This document shows positions 46,401-58,400 of a stretch of DNA of 64,000 nucleotides, in pieces. The notes under the pieces are model-generated. The model was not told where the DNA came from and did no database searches. It worked only from the letters and a program-made list of their open reading frames with translations. The stretch is from Mauremys mutica (lineage: Eukaryota > Chordata > Testudines > Geoemydidae): positions 23,062,486 to 23,126,485 of the forward strand of contig NC_059093.1 of NCBI RefSeq assembly GCF_020497125.1, given 5' to 3'. Made by a program: the position numbers and the translations under genes. Each line of letters starts with the position of its first letter. The stretch's first letter is position 1.

Positions 46401-49400
46401 CTGACCAATATGGTCTCATTGTTTCTTTGTACTCCTTCCTCCCGCAATTGTCTAAGACAACAGATGGATATAGACTTGGATTGTAAGCTCCTTGGAGCAG
46501 GGCCTATCTGTTGTTTGTACGTTGCCAAGCACAATGGAGTCCTGAGCCATGACTAGGTTCCTAGGCACTGTGTAATACAAATAAGAAAAATATTTTCAGT
46601 TTTCTTCTAAACTCTTTAAATACAAAGTGCAAATTCTGACTCTTAATGTCTCCAGCAGATTGAATAATGATATGCATCTAATTAAATCAATTCTATCTTT
46701 TCTTTTTAAGTATGTGGAAGGTTCATTTGAAGAATATCTGGAATGGCTGGGAGATCCAGAGGTAAGGCCAGATTCGTATTCCTGAGGCTGAGCCCAAAAA
46801 GCTCAAGATGTTTGCTGGAATGTGGGTTTGAATGTTGTTTCTGTTGTACCTCAGTCCTGCTGTCAGATCCACATGCACCTGAACAGAGCTCTCTTGATTT
46901 CAGTAGGACGTTGCGTGGGTGCAGTAGGACTCTAGATCTGATGGCAGGATCAGGGCCTTGGTTCTTGCTTGTGGGCAAAAGAGAGGCATTGTCAAACCAC
47001 AATAACGTAATTTCAGCGGAGGGAACCAAACTTTGGTCCTGACAGCCTGGACCTTTAAAAGGCTGTTCCAAAATTGGGTGCATAATTCATAGCAAATGTT
47101 TGACAAATTTTGCATTTTTCCCAGTTTTTTGCGGGGCAACCCTGCTTTCTTACTGTAGCAGGGTGGTCACCCGCTCCTTCCTTAAAAGGTTTGGAACAGC
47201 CCTGGGGGAGCCTAAGGCTGGGCTGATGGGGAAGCAGCCACAGCTGGGCCATGCCCCAATCAGACCATAGCTGGCCTTGTAAAAGGCTGTGAGCCAGGCG
47301 CTCAGGCAGGCTCCCTGCAGGCTGGGAGAGAGCAGGGCCCGGCTGACGGGATGGAGGGTGGAGTTGGGGAAGGAGCAGGTGGAGCTGGGGAGCTCAGGCC
47401 TGGTGACCTCCCAGGCTGCAGGCCTGATATCAAGGCCTAAAAAGGTACTGGGTGGCAGGGGAAGACAGCAGGCCCGAACCCCCTTGCCTAGGATGAGTGG
47501 CTTTTACACTGCAGTCTGCCCCGGGAGCGGGGGCTTGGTGATGACTGGCAGTAGCCCAGACTAAGGCAAGATGCGGATAGTGGGTTGGGGTTTCCCCAGG
47601 AAGGGGAGACCCAGAGGCAGAGTGTGGGGGGGTTACTGCCAGGGGGCAGCACCCCAGGGTAAAGGGGCACCGGGGTCTGGGAGGGACATGGAGGCCAGCG
47701 GCAGCAGGACACTGGCCTGTAGCGGGTGCTCTGGTCTGGAGAAGAGCTAATTCCCAATGACCAGCAGGAGGTGCCGCAGGGGTGAGTCACCACACCCTTT
47801 ATACTTACTGTTTCTTTGAAGATTTTTAACTAGTGAACATGAGCAGGATACAACAGTATCTAAAGCAAATTTAGCATGTTTATCAAAGAAATATTTAAAA
47901 ATATATTTGAGACTGCCTCAGGTCTAGCTACTAGAGTTTAGCTGCAACTTTGTGCAGGATTATGGGGCCAAAACTTGAATACTTACTTGTCCCATGTCCG
48001 TGATCTTCTCTTCAGGAATCCTCACATTTTACAAATTTCCAGATGTAGAAAGTATCAGAATTTTAAAAAAGATGGAACTTAAGTATTTTAGGGGTACATC
48101 CTCACTTCACATTGATTCTCTCCTCCCATCCCTTGTTGGGTTTTCTTCAATGCCCACAAATATTTAAGGCAGCCTGTGAGAGGTTTTACACTTACCGCTA
48201 ACTTGTAAGGATTGAGGAGTAAACCCTTCTCCTTTTCACTATGAAACACTGTTATTGCAGAGGGAAGTATATTCAGATGTACTCCTTTGCGTAGGCGTGC
48301 GCAGCACATTTCATTAGGGTGCGCACCCAGGGAATTTATTTTAAAGGCAAACATTTATTGAATACTCTATCATAAGGATGTTATTTTTATTCATCAAACA
48401 AACTAAAGAAACTAAAACTTAACTAAACTTAATTTAAAAAAAATTAACAACTAAACTTTACTTAAAATGAGACACAAAATACCACATTTTTGCTGTAGTG
48501 ATAACCAGGCGTATACAAAGATGCAGTCAATTTTCATGATCTTTAACCAGATAATGAGCTAACCCAAAGTGACCAAAACAGATTAAGGTTTCTTCATCTT
48601 CCTGTCTTAGAGAATGAGCCGTCGCTCTCCAGGTATTATGGACTTAAATTCCTCAGTCACATCATTGTAATTAACTGACAGAGCCAATTCTTGGTCATTG
48701 TACAAAATCATGAGTCGCGGCGCTGTTGGGACAGTGTACTTCTTAGTTTGTTTTTACATGTGCTAGTTTCAAAAAGGCGCTTTCACATGAACTGCTTGTC
48801 TGCTCCTTTTCTTCTCTTAACAACGAACTGATCCGTATTTTAAAATTAAAAGGGGGTGTCATACGATTGAATTAAAACGTAAAGCCACGGGCTTGTTATG
48901 CTATTTCAGTAGAGTACACGCGACAAAGATTACAAACACTGTAGACACTGTGCTGGGCACGCCTGACGCAGCCGCTGCTATAGGTCAAAGAATTTTCTAG
49001 AATCGTAGTCGGAGGGGAGGACCAATGGTAATGCGGTGCCACAGCAGTGGGGACGCATGCTGCGAGCGAACGTGAGCTTTCTATATAGAGTATCATGCAA
49101 TTTAAATTAAAACGCAAAGCCATTTTTTTTGAGACATTGGGGCAGGCGTGGGCAAACTTTATGGCCGGAGGGTTCCAAAATTATATGGAGGGCCAGGTAG
49201 GGAAAGCTGTGTCTCCCAAACAGCCTGGCCCTGCCCCCTATCCCACCCCCACCCACTTCCTGCCCCCAACTGCCCCCCTCAGAATCCCCGACCTGTCCTG
49301 CTCCTTGTCTGCTGACCACACCCCCAAGACTCCACCTCCCCCTGCTCCCTGTCCCCTAACTGCCCTGACCCCTATCCACCCCCCGGCTGAGTCCTGACAG

Positions 49401-52400
49401 ACCCCCAGGACTCCCACGATCCAACCCCCTGTTCCCCATCCCCTGAATGCACTCCTCCCCCGGCTGGACCTCTGCCCCATCCAACCCCCCCACTCCCTGT
49501 CCCCTGACTGTCCCCGGGATTCCCATCCAATCCCCCGGCCCTGGCCCCTTACCATGCTGCTTGCCCCCGCCTCCCCCCTCTCCTGGAGCCTCAGTGAGCC
49601 GTGTCCAGGAGCTCCTGCCGCTCGGCCCATCAGGGCTCGCAGCCCCACCCCCTGACCACATGGCTCCGTGTAGCAGGAGTTCTTGTCCCGCCGGAGCCAC
49701 GCTGCTGCCGCGCTGTCCAGAGCTGCTCCTGGACATGGAGCGCTGAGGTGCCGGGGGATGGGGGGAGCCTCCGTGGCCAGGAGCTCAGGCGGGCCGGGCA
49801 GGACGAGCTTGCCCACCCGTGCATTAAGGTGTGCTTGGGCACACCCTGTACGCACGCCTGTGCTCCTTTGTAGAGCTTGGTTTGTGTCTTTTAGAGCTTT
49901 AAAGATAGGGGCTAAGAATTTTACACAGTAATTAGAGCTGGTCAGAAAATGCTTTTTAAAAAAATCATGAAAAATGTTGACTAGCTGAATTAATGGTATA
50001 TAGAGAACCAGTATAGCGTTCCAGGGACTGCAGGGCAGGCTCGGTGGTCAGCTCCACTCCATGTTTGATGAAGAACAGTTATTTTCGTACCTTCTAACAT
50101 GATCTCAAAATATTTGTATACACATAGGGAAAGGCTGGCCAACTGGAAATAAGCGCTCTATCACTGATGTATAAGTAAGTCTCTTCCTTTTTTATTTTAA
50201 ATTAAAATTAATTTTGTAATGGGCTTTGGATGTTTAAGGGTACTAGCTGTGGGGCCCAGAATCTCTTGATTGATAGATTTTTTTTAAGGCTAGGAGGGAC
50301 CATTATGATAATCTAGCTTTGAGGCCAGCTTGGCTTAGGAGTGACTGCTGGTCAATATTTATTACATGAATGGGTGGCTGCAGACCAATGCCAGGTAAAG
50401 AGGATCCCATGCCCTGAAATGTATTGAATTGTCATCCTAGGTAAGTCTCCCAAGAGGACAAAGACCTAGTGGCCATGGAGACTGAGCTAACCCCGACTAC
50501 TGGAGGTTTCATTGCTGCTGCCCAGGCAATACTGGCTTTGTGAATTATCAGAGGGCTTTGGTCTCTAGTGATGTCTATTTGGCATTTTTCATAACTATTA
50601 AACTCTTTTTAAAAAAAAGTCTACGGTGAGAGACTTACTGATGGGAAGTGTGTGAAATGATGTGGAGTTGTGTGCACTGGAAACATCTAATGCTGGCTGT
50701 AAAAGTTAACTGCCAACACAAAAGTAAAACTCTGTGCTCGCTATATGAGGTGGCCTTGAAAATTCAGAAAGTGAGACGTGCTGCTCGGTGTACATGCCTA
50801 GAAATGCATTTAAAATAAATTATCATTTCAACTGACATGTGTCTGCTGCAGGCACTGTCTGTCTTGCTAAAAAAAAAATACTGCCACTTCTGAACAAACA
50901 GTTTAGGAGCCTACTGGCAGAGATGCTAAAACACTCTGCGTCCTGTTCCAGTCCAAAATGAACAATTAGATTTCTACAAGGTTCTAATGGCATCCTGTAC
51001 TCAGGTTTTAACCCGTTCAGGAACGACTTTAAGGGTTAATTGCCTTACTATCAGAGCAATCAGTCTTTAGTTATTGCTTAAATTTAATGTCAGCATTCGC
51101 TTGTTAGGAAAAATATTCTGCTCCCATTCTCTCTATTAACCAACAGTGGATTTTCCAAATTATTCCTTCTGATATCTTCATAACAAGCACTTGCATTAGG
51201 TAATAATTGGAGATATACCAATCTCCTAGAACTGGAAGGGACCTTGAAAGGTCATCTAGTCCAGCCCCCTGCCTTCTCTAGCAGGACCAATTTTTGCCCC
51301 AGATCCCTAAGTGGCCTCCTCAAGGATTGAACTCATAACCCTGGGTTTAGCAGGCCGATGCTCAAACCACTGAGCTATCCCTTCCTCCATTAAACACCTG
51401 CTCTCTCTCTCAATTCTCTTGATTTTCCCCTTCTTGCCTAGCCGAGACTTTATTCTGTACCAGAACCCTGGATGGCCACCCACTTGTGCTACAAACAATG
51501 GCTTTGAAGACAAGGTAAGGAAATGGGAGCCAATTTTCTACCCTCCCACTCCTAGATGGCTCTAATTTCACTCCGTTCGAATGAGCTTGTCACTTCCATT
51601 TTGCTCTTGTAACTCCAAGTGAAGTGTCTGCACTTTTTGCCCACTCAAAAAACAAAACCAAAGCTAACTTCAGCAGGGCTGATGCTTTCACAGCTGAACA
51701 CTCTCATTGAACAGTAGTTAACCTTTTGCTAGACTAAGTTCCTGTTGGCTGCAGGAGTTATGATATTACAGCCCAGCAATCTTCCCATTTGATCAACTGT
51801 GGATTTCTAGGGTGATGGTGCCTGAATAAGAACATAAGAACAGCTGTACCGGGTCAGACCAAAGGTACATCTAGCCCAGTCTAACAGTCTAGTCTAACAC
51901 AGTCTAACACAAAGACTGTGAATGGCTTGCCAACTACAGAACCAGTTTCTCCTCTCTTGGTTTTCACTCAACTGCCAGAACAGGGCCTCATCCTCCCTGA
52001 TTGAACTAACCTCATTATCTCTAGCTTGCTTCTTGCTTGCATATATAAACCTGCCCCTGGAAATTTCCACCACTTGCATCCGAAGAAGTGAGTATTCACC
52101 CACGAAAGCTCATGCTGCAAAACGTCTGTTAGTCTATAAGGTGCCACAGGATTCTTTGCTGCTTTTACAGATCCAGACTAACACGGCTACCCCTCTGATA
52201 CCATCTAGCCCAGTATCTCACTTCTGACAGTGGCCAATGCCAGGTGCCCAGAGGGAGTGAATCTAACAGGCAATGATCAAATGATCTCTCTCCTGCCATC
52301 CATCTCCATCCTCTGACAAACAGAGGCTAGGGACACCATTCCTTACCCATCCTGGCTAATGTCCATTTATGGACTTCACCACCATGAATTTATCCAATTA

Positions 52401-55400
52401 TCTTTTAAACGCTGTTATGGTCCTAGCCTTCACAACCTCCTCAGGTAAGGAGTTCCACAAATTGACTGTGCGCTGCATGAAGAAGAACTTCCCTTTATTT
52501 GTTTTAAACCTGCTGCCCTTTAATTTCATTTGGTGACCCCTAGTTTTTGTATTATGGGAATAAGTAAATAACTTTTCCTTATCCACTTTCTCCACATCAC
52601 TCATGATTTTATAGACCTCTATCATATCCCCCCTTAATCTCCTCTTTTCCAATATAGTTCCCTGTGGCTGTTTTTTATAATCTAGCTAGAATGAGACACT
52701 TGGATTGACTTGCTAATGAGCAAAGTGAAGGTGTCAAGATTAAACAAATATATGGGTGAAGAAAGGGCACTCTTCTCCCTCCCTCAAAAGTGAGCAGAGG
52801 AGATTTTTGGGGTGTATTTTTTTCCCTTCCTGGATAGAAATTAATTAGCTTGATTTTTTTTTTGTGACATTTGCATTATGTAAAGCGGTAAATAGTCTAA
52901 ACCCACTTGAGGTTTTGCCACAATTACAGAGTGTAGGGAAAGTTCTGTATTTAGCTTTTCCTCTACTTTGATACTAGTGGGCCAATACGTTTTTGCAGTT
53001 TGGGGATTTGAAATGTAAGAGTGATTGGCATTTAGCGTCTAGACCATTAGTTGGTCATAAGGTAGCGGACTCTCAGAAAAGTCTCTCATATTTGACCTTT
53101 AACAGTTCATGAGATGACTAAAGAGTATCCATGGGGGTAATAGACAAACTTATTTGTATACCTGCTACAATCTCTTCTATAGGGATCAACTCTGTTTCTA
53201 ACACTCTGTTTGTGTTTATACTAAGCACCGCCATTGTTTGGACAGTGAGTTAAAGCACTGGCCCTAGAATGAGTAAAGGAGTTGTAGTCTTGAGCTAGAA
53301 CATGTTTAGTTTTCCTTGATTTCTTCCTCAAAGCTTTTTGTTTTTTTCCTTCAAGATCTTGCTGTGTTGTTCCGGTAACTCCCATTACGACTCTGTGTAT
53401 ACAAAACAATTTCAGGCAGATGCTGCTGTTTGTCAGGGTAAATTAACTCTCTTACTCTTTCCATTACAAATAGTGTATTTGAAGTACTTCTCAACATTGT
53501 TCTCTTTCTTGGGAGGAGAGGGGAACTGAAGGGAGAAGAAAGTGGAAAGCTCGTTAACCATTTTGAATGGCGTTTAGTGTAATTGGTATGTGGTGGAAGT
53601 CCACAATGAGCACATCCACTACTCTAAGGTCACCTATCAGACTCCAGGTGTTCTTTGTCTGGCACCAAGTCAATACCATTGGGTTCTGTGTGCTTTGTTC
53701 TCCCAGCTGTCTTGTACGAGATCCTGTACAAAAATGTGTTTGGCGTGGGGAAGGAGGAATTGAGAACTGCAGTTGACATGTTTCGAAGTGGGGACAAAAA
53801 GAACAGAAAGAGTGCCTCTGTTGGAAGTGAGGATGCAAACTTTGATTGCCTTCCCAAGGAAGGGTCCAACACTTCATCAGAAAGGAGGTACTAGTTTAAA
53901 AACAAAATATCCTGTGAATGGTAACTGATCACTTAAACGTAGGGGTTTTTTTTTGTGGGGGGGAGACTAGCCTACCAGTTGTGTTCTGAGCTGCCACGTG
54001 GAACATCTGCCTTCATTCTCCAATGTCCTGGTACCGAGCCAGGGTCTGAGCATATTGTGGAAAAAGCAGCATGCTTTCCCTGGGACTGGGAAGTGACGTG
54101 TGGTTGAGCAGCAACCTCTCCCACTGGCTATAGTCAACTGGCACTTTCTTACTGAACAAATCACGAGTAAGCAGAAACATTGGCTTCCTTTAGCGAGAAA
54201 CAATTATGCTACTTTAATTCCTATTAGTATGGCAGAAGCAAGACTGGTAATACTATGAGAAAGTGAGCTGGATTCTATTCTGGCTTGTACGTCGTTAACA
54301 AAACTATGCCCTAAGTTTAGGACCAAACCCTGCCCTCATTTGCAGTGCCACTGATGGGGTAGGAACCAATGGGATTGTACAGATGAGAGGACAACATTTG
54401 ACCTTATTAATGGTCATAGAATCATAGAATCTCAGGGTTGGAAGGGACCTCAGGAGGTCATCTAGTCCAACCCCCTGCTCAAAGCAGGACCAAACCCAAC
54501 TAAATCATCCCAGCCAGGGCTTTGTCAAGCCTGACCTTAAAACCTCTAAGGAAGGAGATTCCACTACCTCCCTAGGTAACCCATTCCAGTGCTTCACCAC
54601 CCTACTAGTGAAAAAGTTTTTCCTAATATCCAACCTAAACCTCCCCCTCTGCAACTTGAGACCATTACTCCTTGTTCTGTCATCTTCTACCACTGAGAAC
54701 AGTCTAGATCCATCCTCTTTGGAACCCCCTTTCAGGTAGTTGAAAGCAGCTATCAAATCCCCCCTCATTCTTCTCTTCTGCAGACTAAACAATCCCAGTT
54801 CCCTCAGCCTCTCCTCATAAGTCATGTGCTCCAGCCCCCTAATCATTTTTGTTGCCCTCCGCTGGACTCTCTCCAATTTATCCACATCCTTCTTGTAGTG
54901 TGGGGCCCAAAACTGGACACAGTACTCCAAATGAGGCCTCACCAGTGCTGAGTAGAGGGGGATGATCACATCCCTTGATCTGCTGGAAATGCCCCTACTT
55001 ATACAACCCAAAATGCCATTAGCCTTAAATACATAAATGGTGATGAAGTGCAAGCCAGAAAGAACTCAATTTAAGTTGCTGGCTCTGGCAGTTCTTAAAC
55101 ATTTTGTCACTTAAGGACTCCTTAACAAGGGTGTCTAAGATTTAAAAATAAAAATAAAAAATAAGGGTGGGGGGACTCCATAATGCCCATGAGTGGAACA
55201 ACTGAAGGAGTGTTCAAGTTTGCAGAATGGAACTGGGCTGACCTTTCCTTAAACATAAAACAGTGGTAGCTGCTATTGCATGAAAGACCTGAACTAAAGG
55301 GGTTGGAGTGGTGGGGGGAGAACATTTTATTTACAATCAGAAAAAGGTTTAGTGTGTTTGAGTGTTGCAGGTGCACAACTTCATATTTGTACTACATTAA

Positions 55401-58400
55401 ATAGTGTTCGGTTCTGGCTTGCATCTTATCACTTGATGGCACCATAATTCTTCTGTAAGGTCATTCAGCCACTTTGATCTTGTTGATTTCAGTGCTGGCC
55501 AGAAATCTTGCATTGTATTTTGTAATCCTATTTTTAAATTGCTTAGAGAGGAAGACTGGGAAGGCAACAATACTGACAATCCACCTGAAGATAAACTCAG
55601 ACAAGGCACTGAAGAGGCAAAGGTTTGGCAATTAAGGGAGAAGCCTTCAATTCTTTCTCATTAGTGTTTATGATACTGTGATTAAGGTTGAATCAGCCCT
55701 TCCTATTCTAAATGCTGCTGTTGAGGAAATAAAACAGGTGTAAATCCCCAGGCTTACATGTGCATGTTTTGTTTTTAGCCCTGGTATTCTTTATCTCGTC
55801 TTTGAAATTAATTGTTGAGCCTCTCAGAAATAAGCTTTTTATGAGATAAGACTCTCTTGTTCTCTAGCTAGCTTAAAAACAAAATTTGGCGAACAATCCC
55901 TCATCTGGACTCTTACTTAGAAACCATCTAATTTATCTTATTTAATCTAATTTTATTTTAGGCACATGAACAGTGCTGCTGTTCCATTTTACCAGGCCTG
56001 GCTCAAAACACTGCTCTAGCTAACATTCAGGGGGTGTGTGTGTGTGTGATATATATTACACACACTCATTGACTTTGATTTGAAGTTGTGTGGTCAGCTG
56101 CTTCTGAAGGTCTGCACCTGCTTAGTTTCCTTACCTATTTTTACCTTGTCACTAAAAACTTTCTATCCTGAAATCAAAGAGCTCAGTATAGAGTCCGTGA
56201 TTAAATAGAGATCATGTTGAAGTTATTTGCTTTGTCCACGAGCCTCAGAAGCCATAATACCTAAAGACTTGTTCATATTCTTCTTTGCTTCTCTACTTGA
56301 AGCAAACTAATTGCCTGTCCTAGTGGAACTGAAAGAGGCAGGGAAGACAAAGTGTATATGCTTGTTTAAAATAATTAGACCCTCTGCAAGGAAAGGAAAG
56401 GAAAGGAAAGGGTTGTGAATATATGGCACGCTTTTAATTGTAGTCCATTTTAACTCTGTTTTAGTGTCCAGAAAATCCACCAAAGATGCCTTTTGCCTAT
56501 AGCGTGCTAAAAGCCCTGGACCCTGGACTCTATCGAAATGTAGAGTTTGAAGTTTGGTTGGACAGCAGAAAAGGTACCCAAAAACCCACGTTGTATATAT
56601 GCTATAAATTCCTGGCTAAAAGTAAAAGTTATTGAGGCTCAATGAGGTTGTTTTATTGACTAATTTACAAATATTTTGGACCTGCACAGAGGCTTGAGCA
56701 GATAGCCACGTACTTGAAACGTAATAGGCATTGTCTAACCCAGCAAACATATCCGTGGAGCATACATCCTGTTACCAGCTAGAGACTTCTTATTTTCATA
56801 TCTAAGCAACCATTAGAGTACTTCCAGTCTTCTATGATGTCCATCATGCGCCTGAAATCTGATCTGTTGAGAAAAATATAATGGTTCTGGACTAGAATAT
56901 AGGGGGATTCAGGAAAGCCAAGTGCAATAGCAGAGTATCGTCTTGTAACACTATTTTCAGCTAGTGTTCAGATGTAAAATGGGGGGGGGTATTTTTTTAC
57001 TTTATGGTAGCAGTGTCTGCACAAAGGCTCGTGTTCCATAAACGTGTTTGGGTTCAGAGTAACAGTAAAGGAGTGGGGTCGGTTAGTGTGCACTCTGAAC
57101 TGTCAAATGAGACAAGTGGTCCCTTCCTCTCCAGCTCTCCAGGGGCTTGAGCACCAGGGAAATGTTCAGTCCATTCCTTTCTGGGACTAAACAGAGCAGC
57201 CAGTTCCCAGTGTGCAACAGCGCGATACAGACACTTTGGGAGTGATAAAGGAAGGATAACTTTTCAGAATTTCCCTGTCAGGGAGTTTTAAGTAAATTAC
57301 AATTATCCAGCTACATCCCATCCCGCCTTACAAAATGATCACAACTGGTCAGCATATGGTGTTTTCATCTCTTCCATCAGCCAGGCTGGGCTTTCGACTC
57401 CCAGTACAGCTACACTGCCTGCTCCTTTTGGTGAGGTGCGGAGTAGATACACTGCACACACCTCTAGCATGGGTATTCATAGCAGTGTAGACAGTGAGGC
57501 ACTGCTTAGGCAAGTAGAGTGAAGACCTGCCTGAACCTGGTGTGTGTGTACTTGCACAAGCAGTGCTTATCCTGTCTCTCTTCTCACTGCAGGGAAAGGC
57601 TCCAGGAGCCTTTCTCTGCTGCAATGGCCTGCCAGAGCCTTTTCTCACAGCAGGGAAAAGCTCTGGCAGGAGGGCAGTAGTGGGGACAGACCCAGGCAGG
57701 GGACAGACCCTCTGTCTGAGGGATTGGAGCAAATACGGTTGTATCTTAGAGCTTGGCTGTAGACAATGGATCGTGTGGTGTGTCCGGGATGGAAGCTGGA
57801 GGCATGTAAGTAAGTATAGCGGTCAGTGGGTTTCCGGTAGAGGGTGGTATTTATGTGACCATCGTTTATTAGCACAATAGTGTCTAGGAAATGGACCGCT
57901 TGTGTGGATTGGTCTAGGCTGAGGTTGATGGTGGGATGGAAATTGTTAAAATCACGGTGGAATTCCTCGAGGGCTTCTTTTCCATGAGTCCAGATGATGA
58001 AGATGTCATCAATGTAGCGCAAGTAGAGTAGGGGCGTTAGGGAACGAGAGTTAAGGAAGCGTTGTTCTAAGTCAGCCATAAAGATGTTGGCATACTGAGG
58101 GGCCATGCGGGTACCCATAGCAGTGCCACTGACTTGAAGATATATATTGTCCCCAAATGTGAAATAGTTGTGGGTGAGGACAAAATCACAAAGTTCAGCC
58201 ACCAGGTTAGCCGTGATATTATCGGGGATACTGTTCCTGATGGCTTGTAGTCCATCTTTGTGTGGAATGTTAGTGTAGAGGGCTTCCACATCCATAGTGG
58301 CCAGAATGGTGTTTTCTGGAAGATCACTGATGGATTGTAGTTTCCTCAGGAAGTCAGTGGTGTCTCGAAGATAGCTGGGAGTGCTGGTAGCATAGGGCCT

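Larger units (their letters stand above)
51829..52665 (-). pseudogene. CR1 LINE 3' fragment, interrupted
   Basis: The - strand holds a CR1 C-terminal frame (52398-52652; [15 protein letters not shown]) nearly the same as that at 18457-18726, then the 3' UTR. The 3' UTR is split by a hammerhead-bearing element at 51881-52201. The RT core is missing. Confidence 0.85.

Noticed and set aside
49238..49855. Frame of 205 codons on - strand and overlapping + frames
   Set aside because: Sequence is the C-rich interior of a hAT composite; no domain.
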